Source: Heterobilharzia americana (taxonomy: Eukaryota; Platyhelminthes; Trematoda; Strigeidida; Schistosomatidae). Taken from it: a stretch of 64,000 nucleotides of DNA. The notes beneath the pieces were generated by a model, which saw only the letters and a program-made list of their open reading frames with translations, had not been told where the DNA came from and ran no database searches. Below, one piece after another: positions 46,795 to 57,839 of this stretch. The stretch lies in the NCBI GenBank assembly GCA_944470555.2, contig OX104128.1, forward strand, positions 60,333,257 through 60,397,256. Reading direction: 5' to 3'. The position numbers and the translations under genes are program-made. Position 1 is the first letter of the stretch; each line of letters begins with the position of its first letter.

Positions 46795-48156
46795 CTATAC
46801 GTTCACCTGAAGTCCCGTCTTCGCTGCCTCTTCTGTCAACTTGTTAGTTTTAGCCTGTAGATCTTCAAGTTTATGTGACATCAGGCACAAGTCATCAGTG
46901 GCGAAATCCAAGTCTTCTAGGTTCTTTTCCGCGGTCCAGCGTATCCCCCTCTTCTCGCTGCCCACTGTTTGCTGCATGATCCAGTCCACCACAATCAGGA
47001 ATATCATGGGGGATAGTAGGCAACCTTGTTTCACTCCTGTCTTCACTTCAAAATCATCACTGAGCTTCCCATTGTGAATTACTTGGCATGTGGCATCTTC
47101 ATATAGTTGTTGAATGAGGCGGATAAAGGTTTGTGGTACTCCGTAGTAATGAAGCAGTTTCCAAATTACTTCTCGGTCGACGCTGTCAAAGGCCTTCTCA
47201 AAGTCGATGAAGTTGAGGTAGAGAGCTGATTGCCATTCTATGCTCTGTTCTATGATGATGCGTGGAGTGGCGTTGCAATTTGGTCTGCACATGATTTGTA
47301 CTTCCTGAAGCCTGCCTGTTCCAGTCGTAGTTTTGAATCCAGTGCATCTTTAAGCCTCTCCAGGATGATGCGGCTTAATATTTTGCTTGCTTTTGGTAGA
47401 CAGGAGAGTGATTCTGCGCCAGTTCTTGCAAACAGTGAGGTCTCCCTTCTTCGGGAGTTTGACAAGGTAACCCTTCTTCCAATCAATGGCCAGGTACCTT
47501 CTCTTCCTTCCACACCTTCTGCAATAGTGGTGTGGTGTGAGCATGTCCGCTGTTGTCTCTGCATCTGTTCTCAGTGCTTCTGGCGGTATTCCATCTGGTC
47601 CTGCTGCTTTCCCACATTTCAGTAGCTTTATGGCGTTCAGGACTTCCATTTTCGTTGGGGGATTAATGTTCACTTGTAGTTCAGCTGCTGTAGGTGGTAT
47701 TTCTGGACGAAGTGCAGATGGTGGTGGTGGTCGATTCAAGAGCTTTTTGAAGTGGTCAGCCCATTGTTTTCTTTGTTTCTCTTCTTTCGTAATTAAATTT
47801 CCGTCATCATCTTCTATTGGTTTCATCTGTGTTGGTCTCTTCCCTGATAGCAACCTGGTTATTTGATACAATGTCGTCAGGTCTCTCTTACCTGCAGCCT
47901 GTTCTGCTTCACTTGCCAGTGTTTCGTAGAAGTGTCTTTTGTCTTTGCGTGCACTCTTCTTTACTTCTTTGTTCAGTGTTTTATACATTGTACTCAGTTC
48001 CTCTTGTCGTTGAGCATGCTTGCACTGGTTTATCTTCTGTTTCACCATCCTCCTCTCCTCTATCAGCTTCCAGGTATCCATCGAGATCCATTCCTTGTCT
48101 TCTTTCTTCTTCCTTCCTAATACTATCGTGCAGGTTTCTTTCCACATCTCTTTCAA
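46795..48156 (-). pseudogene. RTE family A reverse transcriptase, copy 2
   Basis: Two main frames. 48156-47350 has the linker and RT fingers: ALKLLKCGKAAGPDGIPPEAL-type block and WKKGYLVKLPKKGDLTVCKNWRRITLL. 47292-46795 has the palm: LNFIDFEKAFDSVDRE (the first catalytic Asp region) and GVKQGCLLSPMIFLIVVDWIM. The catalytic box reads FATDDLC, as if a codon was inserted into FADD. A frameshift lies between the frames. A TAG after GLQVNV ends the second, the same stop as in copy 3. It continues in 46785-46201 (C-terminal domain). Confidence 0.85.
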
Positions 48157-48162
48157 AGACTT

Positions 48163-48870
48163 TCAGTGTTCTTCCACACAGGTTTCTCCAGGGATGTTCC
48201 TCGATATCTCCCATTTTGTCTTGATGGCTGCCTTGAAGATCTCCTTTGTAGTTTCATCCTTCAGTTTCCGAGTGTTGTACTTGAATTGAGGTCTATCACC
48301 AGCTTCCTTGAAGGCTTTTAACTTGATTTGGAAGGTTCCTTGCACTAGATAGTGGTCTGAACCTACATCTGCTCCTCTTCTTGCCCTTATGTCAAGTAGA
48401 CTGCGTCTCCATTTTCTTGAGATTGAGATAAAGTCGATTTGATTTTTAGTGTGTCCATCTGGTGAAATCCATGTCGCTTTGTGGATATCTTTGTGCCTGA
48501 ACACACTGCCTCCAATCACCAAATCTTTGAATGCATAGAATTCTGCAAACAATTCTCCATTCTCATTCATTTCACCTAGTGCCTCTCGACCCATGGTTAG
48601 TTCTCTTCCTGTGTTGTCCCCTCCCAGTTTGGCATTTATGTCGCCCATTAGAATTTTGATATCGCCAACTGACGTCTTGTCCAGTGTTGATTGAAGTTGT
48701 CTGTAGAAATCCTCCTTTTTCTCTTGCTCTGCATTATTTGTAGGTGCATAACATTGTATGATTGTGACCTTTCTTCCTTTTGAGTTGAATCTTGCTGTCA
48801 TGATCCTGGAGGAGATTGGTTCCCACTGCATGAGAGCCTGCGATGCTGTTGGGGACATCATGATAGCCAC
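48163..48870 (-). pseudogene. RTE family A endonuclease (APE-type), copy 2
   Basis: A 235-residue frame covering most of an apurinic-like endonuclease. Motifs: QCYAPTNNAEQEKK, then DIKILMGDINAKLG (the GDxN-type motif), then HKATWISPDGHTKNQIDFI, then RRGADVGSDHYLVQG with the catalytic SDH. The N-terminal NVGTWNVRTMFE motif is in a different frame at 49145-48924, so a frameshift separates the first 75 residues. A stop at its end separates it from the RT frame that begins 7 bases later. In an intact element these would be one polyprotein that nicks target DNA and primes reverse transcription. Confidence 0.85.
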
Positions 48871-49355
48871 TCCAAATCTCAGTGTGCTCTTGGTTGTCGT
48901 GTGGGTGACAATATCGGAGTAGATTATTGATTTTCTAGTTGATAGTTTGGAGAGTCCACTCCCATTCCATCTGCTTTCGAAATCCCAAGCACTTCGATAT
49001 GATACCTTCTCATCTCCTTTACAATCTGGGCTGCCTTACTGGGTTCAAACATCGTGCGGACATTCCATGTCCCCACGTTTACTTTCGCTTTCATCAAGAG
49101 AAGACACAGGGGCCAATTGGCTTCCCTAAGGCAGGCTTTCACCAACTGGCGTCATTTCGTCTCTCCGATTCCAGCAGGGAGTAAGTTTGTTTTCATTTTT
49201 TATATTTTGTTTGTGCTTTGAAGTTTGTTTAGCTAGTAGATTTGTTTTCCGGGGTAGGGTTGCTAGCCCTATGCCCAACCTTCCCTCTTTACTCGGTCTT
49301 AGGAGGGGCTAGTAACTAGTGAACTAGTTAACCAGGCGAGGTTTTCTCCAGATAT

Positions 49356-49386
<31 letters not shown>
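49356..49386. repeat. (TAA)n microsatellite beside the LINE
   Basis: About nine TAA units immediately after the right-hand target-site duplication. It may be a pre-existing target tract or the remnant tail of an older insertion. Confidence 0.9.
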
Positions 49387-49388
<2 letters not shown>

Positions 49389-49979
49389 TGAAAGGCTGAG
49401 AAAACCTGATTTGTTTTTTAACTAATCGTCCTAAAGTGAAGTTTCGTACATTACGCAATCAACAGTGCCTATTTCTTTTGAGCTTATGATACTACTCAGC
49501 TATCGAAACCTCAGTATATGGAGCGACGTTCAACTGCTTATTATCTTAACCAATGATCTACAGTTCCACACTCTAGTCATCTTATGATTGTTTCCTGCAA
49601 ATAGGCCTATCTTACATACTACGGTGTCTAGTATTATTGATTTGTATTATTTAGTAAAACAGATGAAATACTGTAACAGGCAAGATATCATATCTATTTC
49701 TTATTCCATTTGTTTTCTAGAATAGAAATCAGTATCCAGCTTGAAATACTTAGACTTGCTGTACCACTTAGGTGCTCATATATATCTACAGCTGAATTCA
49801 GGTTTGGTGGCTGTTGTCAACTTGTTTCGATAGCATACATAGTATCCAACTCTAGACTTGGAGTTTTGAAGTGAAGAAACCAACTTAGCGTAGGAAATGG
49901 AGGAATGAACTAGAGTTCCGTGGACATTCTAAGATGCCCAACCTGTAAGCTGTGGGAGTTTCTTTTGGCGATATACTGT
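49387..49979. other. Intronic DNA, nothing recognised
   Basis: No element recognised. Confidence 0.35.
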
Positions 49980-50350
49980 ATCATCCCTGCTGGCTGGAGA
50001 ATGAGTCTTCGGAAGCAGTTTTCACTTGATTTTCTAACCTTGTCTCTTGTTTGCTAACCACTGGAGCCATAAGTACTAGAATGCTTGAGTGTCTCCATCT
50101 AACTGTCGTGGCAGGAGGGTTAGTATTAGTTGGTTGGTGAGTGTGAAATACGTCCAGCCTTAATAGGATAACACCCATAACAGACAACCTACGCCATTAT
50201 GGGTAGGGAGGTAAGGGTAGACAGTCAAGACTTTGAGGCCTTCTCTGTTGATAGGAGAGCATAGTCTGTTGTGTACACCCTTTCTATGCATATACATCTA
50301 GTTGGAAGCCGACCCAATAGAAGGTAATGTTGAGCTGACCTGGGAACAGA
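49980..50350 (+). repeat. Unclassified dispersed repeat (pair with 60060-60420)
   Basis: Similar, in opposite orientation, to 60060-60420. Shared features are GTCTTCGGAAGCAG, TTGGTGAGTGTGAAATA, a TAATAGGATAACACC-like block and a CTTTGA.GCCTTCTC block. It has no ORF and may be the end of an unidentified LINE. Confidence 0.55.
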
Positions 50351-50579
50351 CAAAGCCAGTAAAAATGAAATAGCTATTGCCTAGCACTACTTGATAATCA
50401 AAGATATTTCGAGGTGCAAAGGGTAGTTTAGTCTATTTATTCATAAATATGCACCCCAGCAGTAAATAATAACTAAATTAAACAATATCTGATGTATACA
50501 GAACATCACATCGCATGATCTGAAGAAGATCGCGACTGAAATCGCTATTATCATTTGACAGCCGTCTTTAGCCAGATAT

Positions 50580-51000
50580 CAATTAAATTTTGAGGGGTTG
50601 TGGGGATTTGGAAATATTTCAAGTTGTTATTCATCGAAGACTGAAAATTTAATTGAACTGGTGCTCATTGGTGACTAGTTTCGAGAAGTATTCCCGAAGT
50701 TCCAATGACAAGTCGTGACCGGTGGAGTCAAAGCCTGATGGCCGTGAGGACAAATACTCAAAGATGACATTGGGTGGCGGTTCGCGCTATATCGTGAGCT
50801 AACAGAAGTTGGAAATATGGAGCATTGGATTCTGACCCAGTGGCTTAATGGTAACGCGCTGGTCGCGGGACCTGAAGGTCGCGGGTTCGATCCCTGCTGG
50901 TGGGGTCGTGGGTGTGCACTGCCGAGGAGTCCCATACTAGTTGGACGAAACAGATGTCCAGTGCTCCCAGGTTTCCTTTGTTCCTCTAACTGATGTCAGA
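50580..51000 (+). repeat. Family III SINE, full copy with clear pol III promoter
   Basis: The best-preserved promoter of this family: A box TGGCTTAATGG at 50841-50851 and B box GGTTCGATCCC at 50884-50894, correctly spaced for an internal RNA polymerase III promoter. The 3' hammerhead (50914-50972) has stem I GCACTG/CAGTGC, stem II GTCC/GGAC, GAAA and AC/GT, but the core reads CCGAGGA in place of CTGAGGA. Confidence 0.78.
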
Positions 51001-51399
51001 TATCAATTGTTTGAACTCCAAACCATTGTTTAGTTTATTTCATATAGCTGGGGACGAATTAGAGTAAATAATTATAGCACGTGTCGTTCTGGTTTGTTTA
51101 CTATCTAAAGAAGAACCATTAGCCCATTAAGATTGCAATAAGTACAATTCAGAGAAAATAAATATAAATAAGGTCAGTTCTGATAAAATCACACAAGTGA
51201 AATATCTTCAAGCCGAGAATTTTAACTGATAAACCTGATGCTTCTATACAACCTGATATAATTGTTATTGTTTAAAAGTTCACAGTACTCTCGATGTTTG
51301 ATTCTTTTCATGTTTAATTAAACATTGCAAACAGTTTCGGCTAATAACCTAGTATCAGTATTCCATGATGTCTGAAAAACTTATTACTTTGTTTAAAAT
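51001..51399. other. Intronic DNA, nothing recognised
   Basis: AT-rich, no element recognised. Confidence 0.35.
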
Positions 51400-52560
51400 A
51401 AATCTAAACAGTAATGTGTCTACGTAGATATAGGTTGTAAAACTCTCCTCGAAGTTGAGAAAACTGTATCAAACCCAAAATGATACAAAGCAGCAGGACA
51501 TGATAGTTTGCCACTTGGATTTTCCAAGGATGAAGGTGAGAAATTGTTGATTAAAGTGACGAAGTTGCCAGGTAGTGTGTAGAAATCAGTAGTAGTGATG
51601 CCAGACTGATCTATTTTACCGATCATCCTAGTCTATAAGAAGGGAGAGAAATCTAGTCAGGTCTGAAACCACAACCAGTTAGTTGGTAAGGAGTGAATTG
51701 GTGAAACATATCGACTAGTTGACTTAAGGAGTTGCGTCAGCTCGTACTGGTTGGTTGCAGACGAAATTTTAACTCGGATACAAAAGGGCCGTTTGACATT
51801 TGCCAACTTGTGTCATCTTTAGCACCAACTGTCAAGATATCCCACTATCCACCAAAGGACGAGTATAATGCTCTGTAGTCGGTTTTGCCCTGTTGCATGG
51901 ATGTGAGACATGGCCATTAAAAGTAGACGATACGAAGCGATTATAGGGTTTTGATAGTAGGTGTCTTTGCAGCGTTGCTCTTCTTTGGTGAGATCACCAG
52001 GTGAGCAATGTTAAGCTCATACGAGGGGTACTAGGCAAGACAAACAAATCGTTTGATGAGGTTGTGAGCCTTCATTGACTGAGATGTCTTGAACATGTAC
52101 TGTGCATATCTACCCACCACCTACCTCGATGTGCCATGCTTAGTGGTAGTTGAATTAGGTTGAAAGAGGGTCCAAGGTTGGCAGACCAGGAATTGGCACC
52201 GGTCAATGAAGTCCCTGACTGTTGGTCTGAGTCCTGTGAGGAGATGTAGACTACCATGCTGCGATGGGGTCGCCAAGACGAAAGCAGTCATCGGTTGAGG
52301 GCTGTTATTGACATGGCTTAAAATTGACTACAGTGGGGCTTGACATCTAAAGCTTGAATATTGGTGCTAAGTTTGATCTTCAGATTGTTTATTTTCTCAC
52401 ACAACCACGTCTACTTTGATATCACTCCTTTTCTGTCAACGTTTCGTTTGTGCACTATTGTGAAATGTAGCAGTGTGAGCCAATGCATCTATGTGGTGTG
52501 TTTGACGTTGATATTATTGGTCAGTTAGTCAGTGGGCAGCCAAAATTGCAGTCCCTAGTC
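51400..52560 (+). mobile_element. RTE family B relic, RT start, C-terminus and tail
   Basis: Broken frames give an RT finger-like block (AAGHDSLPLGFSKDEGEKL), then jump to FTYLGS-like material at about 51700, LLHGCETWPLKVDDTKRL at about 51890, and LRCLEHVLCISTHHLPRCAM at about 52080. The 3' tail runs to about 52560. The RT palm is deleted. Confidence 0.65.
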
Positions 52561-53019
52561 TCAGGTTTAGATTAGATTAGACCAATCATATTTTTGATTC
52601 TGTCATTCAGCTAACAGATTTACCAATGCGGTGCACTTCGATTTATTCCACGTGTTTGGAAGTAATCGGTAAAAATCCATGTTCACCTTTTCAAAAATTT
52701 GAATTCATTTGACCCGCAATTTCATTATAAAGTGTTACAACAGAACTATCTGGACCGACTGACTTTCGGCCGATTGCTTCCGAACACTGAATACAATATA
52801 TCTATGGTTGGTATATGTTACTGGCCAAAATTGAAGACTGCCTGACTATGCTCAGCTTTATATAAGTTATATAACCAGTTTCTAGTTCAAGTAAAAAATT
52901 TCTGGCAATAATGTCCAAATGAATGGTCAACTAATTGATCAATATATAAATGATTAGCATTAGTAATGTCTCAACTATTTTTTAGAATATAGTTTGAGGT
53001 CCGTGGGGATTTATTTATT
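52561..53019. other. Intronic DNA, nothing recognised
   Basis: No element recognised. Confidence 0.35.
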
Positions 53020-53410
53020 GCAATTTCAAGTTGTTATTCATCGAAGACTGACATCAGTTGGAGGAACAAAGGAAACCTGGGAGCACTGGACAGCTGTTTC
53101 GTCCAACTAGTATGGGACTCCTCGGCAGTGCACACCCACGACCCCACCAGCAGGGATCGAACCCGCGACCTTCAGGTTCCGTGGCCAGTACGTTATCATT
53201 AAGCCTCTGTGTCAGAACCCAATGCTCCATATTTCCAACTTCTGTTAGCTCACGCACGATATAGCGCGAACCGCCACCCAATGTCATCGTTGAGTATTTG
53301 TCCTTACGGCCATCAGGCTTTGACTCCACCGGTCACGACTTGTCATTGGAACTTCGGGAATACTTCTCGAAGCTAGTCACCAACGAGCACTAGTTCAATT
53401 AAATTTTGAG
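53020..53410 (-). repeat. Family III SINE, full antisense copy
   Basis: Mirror image of the 50580-51000 copy and close to it in sequence, including the same CCGAGGA lesion in the ribozyme (53138-53132) and the 10-nt stem II loop. B box on - at 53163-53153. It is co-directional with the K2P transcript. Confidence 0.75.
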
Positions 53411-53429
53411 GGGGTTTTTATTTATTGGT

Positions 53430-53770
53430 TTTAACTTCACGGACTGACATCAGGACTGACTATCAAAAACCCATGAGCACACGACAGCTGATTAGTCCTA
53501 GTATAGGTTTCCACACTTGTATGAACCCGTGACCCCGCCTCACCAGGGATCAAACCCGGGTCTCTAGGTCCTGTATCACTCAGCCACTGAGTGGGAATCT
53601 AATGGCTCATATTTTCATAATTCTGTCATTTAGCGGTGTACAGTGCGATCTCCCTCCAATACTATCGTTGAGTAACTGCCCTTTTGTTTGACTCGGTTTC
53701 CCTCACTAGTGACAACCTTTCATCACAACTTCAGGCATTTCATCTTGAAGCAAGTCATTAATTTTCTGGT
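53430..53770 (-). repeat. Family III SINE, older antisense copy
   Basis: Same block order as the neighbour but more diverged. GGTTTGATCCC (B box) on - at about 53555. The ribozyme end (53470-53530) has lost both CTGANGA and GAAA. Confidence 0.6.
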
Positions 53771-54394
53771 TAAGCTAGATCATTTCTTCAGTGTTATTTC
53801 TGGAGTCTAGTTTGGATCAATTAGCAATGCCAATTAATCAATACCGGAAAAGCATTAGAACGTAAAAGTAGGTTATCCAGATCATTCCCTTTTTAAACTA
53901 ACCAAGTGAACTTCAAGTTTTCTAGTCAGAGCACTCTATGTCACTGGGATGTTTATCTGATTAGAAAAGTATACCCCACGAAATTTCTACTTTAAACACA
54001 CATACATGTGTACCTAAACAGAAGTATCTGCATTGCTAGACATTCAAGTGTTTTAAAGACTTTTCTGTTCATAAATATCTGCTTTGATGACACAAAGTCT
54101 CTAATGTAATGTTATAATTATAGCTAGACTAGTCAGTAAGAAAAAGAAAAAAGTTGATCTTGCCTTTTCATGATAAATTGACTGTTACCTAAATTATTGA
54201 TAGCGAGAGTGTGTATCATTTCAGTTTTCTGTTTCATTATTTCATTGACATCGCTGAGAATTCCAAATTGTACCACAAATTGTTTGGAATAAAGTGAAAG
54301 TGAATTTGCAAATAAAACTGAAGTGAATTTCTATTTACCAGAACTGTTTAGTCTCAGTTTATTGGTCAGTTGTTTCATAAATTGATGGTGTTGT
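53771..54394. other. Intronic DNA, nothing recognised
   Basis: AT-rich, no element recognised. Confidence 0.35.
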
Positions 54395-55330
54395 AATTGG
54401 CAGCCCTTCTAGCCATCTGTATGCCGACTTGTTTATTGCGGGTCCTTAGTCTAGTTGCCTGAAGCAATGCATACAGCAGACAGAAATAGATGAAGGAAGT
54501 ATACATAAATGTTTGAGTGTCTCTAAGAGGAAACTAGAGGTGGAAGTAACGTTAAGGGAGTTCAACTCATCCCATCCGAATCTTACTTATGCATTGGAGC
54601 ACGAAGAGAATGACACAATCAGGTTCTTAGGTATCTCACTAATGAAAACAACTGACACCTCTAGAAAGACCCATACGAAGAAAGCTGTAGTGGATGAGAT
54701 GGTATTACCACTTTAAAAGCTTTGCTCCGATTGAATACGGAAAGAATTTAGTTGAAATTCTGTTTGACAGGGATCCAAAACCTTTTGTATGACAGTATAA
54801 CAGAATATGAAAATAGTCTAAAAAACATTCTATCTGAAAATAAACATACTTAAAGGTTCATCAGCAACTAAGCCAAAAGTATGGAAAGAAGCTTTACAGT
54901 CTTTGCAGCTCAAGGAACTCAGTGTACGCCTACCTTTTCAAGAAGACGACTTACATGATGCAACTTAGAAGAGACACAACACTGTCATAAGATGAACCTA
55001 CTGTGCTGCGATATTTATGTTTCTTAGCACCATAAAGTGGGTATCACAATATTCTTAGAAGGAAGAAATGCTTATCCTTAACACTTCTAACTGCATATCA
55101 GCACAAAAAGGTGCCCGGCTAATCATATGGTAAAGCACTTGAGCAAATGGTTAGGCTGTTATGCAGTAAAGATTTCGAAAAGCTTAATAACCCAAAATTT
55201 ATGAGACTATAAACATAATATCGAATCTGTCAATCCGTTCACAACAGTCTGAAGACAACAGATTAAGAAATAGCTGCAACCACAGAAACCAGGGGATTTG
55301 GGTGCACAAGCCAACACCCTAAGTGTAGAA
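54395..55330 (+). mobile_element. Penelope-like element relic, RT part
   Basis: GSPSSHLYADLFI at about 54399-54437 resembles the PLE MGSPLSGHLADLF RT motif. Next is RKLEVEVTLREFNSSHPNLTYALE then IRFLGISLMKTTD (54530-54650), matching the PLE block with HPNLKFT and FLDI. The YVDD box between them is deleted. Downstream remnants to about 55330 are too decayed to assign. Confidence 0.6.
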
Positions 55331-56439
55331 AGAAATGGTGGTTACTCTAAATTTTTCTTTTTTAGTCAATATTCATACACTCTTCAACCCTTTTAGTCTG
55401 CCAACTCAACAATGAACATGACTTCCTGCTGATTTACTTCAACCAACTAACGTCCAAAAACGCACCACGATTGTGAAATTTATAGCGTGGTGGCCACTTC
55501 GCAGAAGTGATCGATAGAATTCGGCTAGTACTTAGGACTAGGTAAGACGAAATAGGTTTCTCTCCAGTCACCAATTAATGTACTGTTGGAATTTTTGAAA
55601 ATGTTGCTCAACCTTATTTCTTACACTAGTTTTCAGTGAATATGCTCATCTCTCCCTGGATCACACCAAGGTATATATAATTGAGGATGTAGTTTTCAGC
55701 TGAGGAGTTCTACCGAAACTCATAAATTCAGTGTATCTTGGTTACTTGTTTGAAGGGGATTTGTCTAATTTGAGCATATTCATGGAAAAACTCGATAGCC
55801 TTCTCAAATTTTCTGACCACTGAAAAATTCACCGTTAACAATGATAGCACATAATTACACGCTGAGTGAATCTGGTCTCAACAACAACAAGGACAAAATT
55901 TATGGCTTTTGAAGTGAGTAGTAAGGATTCTAATTTGTTAAGGGCTCTGTAATTACTCCATACTGATATCTCTAGCAAGCACAAAACTTAACAGAGGGTC
56001 ATCTTGGTGGATATCATCAACAATCATGCGTCAAAATGTTTAATTTGATGGTCTTAATCGCTTACTATAAGGCAATATAAAAACAATACTTCATAGGGGA
56101 CAGTAAAGAGCTGAATTGTTGTTATTTAGGCCTCCATAACAGTAGGGATTCATAACGCTACAGAAGATACAGCGAGAAAACTTCAGTCAGTTCTCTACAT
56201 ACTATGACTATCACTTAATGTCGTTGCTAATTTTCAGTCCTAACTTAAAGTATAGTTGACTCCAAAGGTTAGAGCTTTTAAGTATAAATTTTGTCCATCC
56301 ATTTTAAAGAAAGTCATTAGTTGTAACTAAGTAGGTGTTCAGTTGTAATTTAAGGTGACCAGACCAAGAAGTAGTAGCAGTTAGTTAAGTCTCAGATTGT
56401 TAATCTGAGTCATATAGGAAGGTGTAGTCTATCTGATTG
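55331..56439 (+). other. Intronic DNA with a partial family II SINE
   Basis: About 55460-55600 matches the family II 5' part (GTGATCGATAGAATTCGGC...TCTCTCCAGTCACCAATTAATGTA). The rest is featureless. Confidence 0.5.
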
Positions 56440-57730
56440 TGATCTTTGAGACCAAAAGGATCAGTGGTTGGACACTGTTGCTGACATGACTGAAAATCGA
56501 TCACAATGGCGGAGATGTGTTCAGTCATTGATGTCTTGTAAAGCTTGAATGTTTTGAATAACCTTAGCTTATAAATTCCTTCTCCTCCCATAAACCTTCA
56601 CCTACTTTGATTTCAGTCTTTTTCTGTCCACTTAGTCTTTGGATGCTTGTATGAAGTGTGGTAAGTTGGACCTATACACACGTGTGCTAGGTTCTACTTT
56701 GATTTTGTCTGTATGTAACAACCAACACTGCAGAAATTAGTAAGCACCAGGTAAATCTGTCTACTATTTTGGTTTGTTTGAGCTGAAATGTGTGTATCTG
56801 GTTGACACTTCAAGACACTGTTTTACATAACTTCAGATTAACTGTTGGGTGAAAACGCTGATAAGGGTAAGTTTTCTGTACACTTTGAGTGGCAGTTTAC
56901 CAATGTTTGGGATGTGTTTCTCATCACCCACATCCAAATTGTTGCTCCACGACTAGTCTTTTTTAATGCCCCGGCTAACAACAGAGAGGTAAGTTGTTGA
57001 GTGTGTTGATCACTTCACCTATCTGGGAAGTTAGATCAGCCCTGGGGAGCCAGTGGCCTTCGAAATCTCTGCATGGATGCAAAATTACAGATTGATTTTT
57101 GCCAACTTACACAATCTGTGGCACCATCATGGTATCTGATTGTCTATTATGCTTTGAGTGCACTGCCCTGTAGTTTTCTATGTCCTACTGTATGGGTATG
57201 AAACATGGCTATTGCAGTTAGAGGATGCGAAGAGCGTTCAGGTGTTCGGTCATAGTTGAATACGTCACATAAGCCTTACTGTAAGGTGAGACCATGAACA
57301 GAGATAAGTAAGCTGATGGAGTCCTGAACACTCACAGACTGAGATGGTTGGGACGTGTGTTATGTATGTCTAACCACCGTCTGCCTCATCGCGCAATGTT
57401 GGTAGAGATAGGTTTAGACTGAAAAAAGGCTTGGGATGGCCAAACTAAAACATGACATCACTACATGAAGTTCTTGACTGTTGTTTCGAGCCATATCGGA
57501 AGATACGAACTAGCCGGTCAGCGTCCATGTGACAACAGAAACTAATGGGAAGAGACTCTAGGTGATATGGCTCAGATGCATCCACATCTTTTTTTTCACA
57601 TTCCTCTTTCTTCTCTTTTACTGCTTTTGACCGATTTTCTTTTCTTGTTCATGTTTCATGCTACTACTTTGTTACTTATTGTGCTGATATGATGTGTGAC
57701 AACTTGAAAGATTGTACAGTAATACCTGAT
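56440..57730 (+). mobile_element. RTE family B fragments: tail, then C-terminal region and tail
   Basis: 56440-56750 is a 3' tail. 56840-57730 is a second copy starting near ...TTTGAGTGGCAGTTTACCAATG, with FTYLGS-like, LLYGYETWLLQLEDAKSVQVFGH-like and LRWLGRVLCMSNHRLPH-like blocks and another tail. All frames are broken. It ends about 110 bases before the K2P exon. Confidence 0.62.
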
Positions 57731-57839
57731 CCCTTGTTGATATTGATGACGATGACTCATTAGAGAAATTATACTTCTGAGCATAAATATTATTAATTTG
57801 TAAATAGGATTATTCAAATAATACTTTTCAATCGCTCAC

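Larger units (their letters stand above)
46079..49342 (-). mobile_element. RTE-clade LINE family A, full-length copy 2 with 13-bp TSD
   Basis: A 3264-bp element on the minus strand, ending in an ATT-repeat tail. TTTCTCCAGATAT is found on both sides (46066-46078 and 49343-49355), a clean target-site duplication. Order on -: a 5' UTR of about 200 bases, endonuclease, RT, C-terminal region. The coding region is broken at several points (see the two pseudogene entries). The motif style (GSVFRHKDIHKATWISPDGHTKNQIDFI-type endonuclease end, short 3' trinucleotide tail) is that of the RTE clade. It lies in the sense direction of the K2P transcript. Confidence 0.92.
29436..57839 (-). other. 28.4-kb intron of the K2P channel gene
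   Basis: Donor gtgagc at 57839-57834 and acceptor ctag at 29439-29436 (minus strand), phase 1. It separates pore 2 from M4. The intron contains two family A LINEs, PLE relics, family B pieces and most of the SINEs in the window. Other exons inside it cannot be excluded, but the reading frame joins perfectly without them and the PG-to-M4 spacing is normal for K2P channels. Confidence 0.85.
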
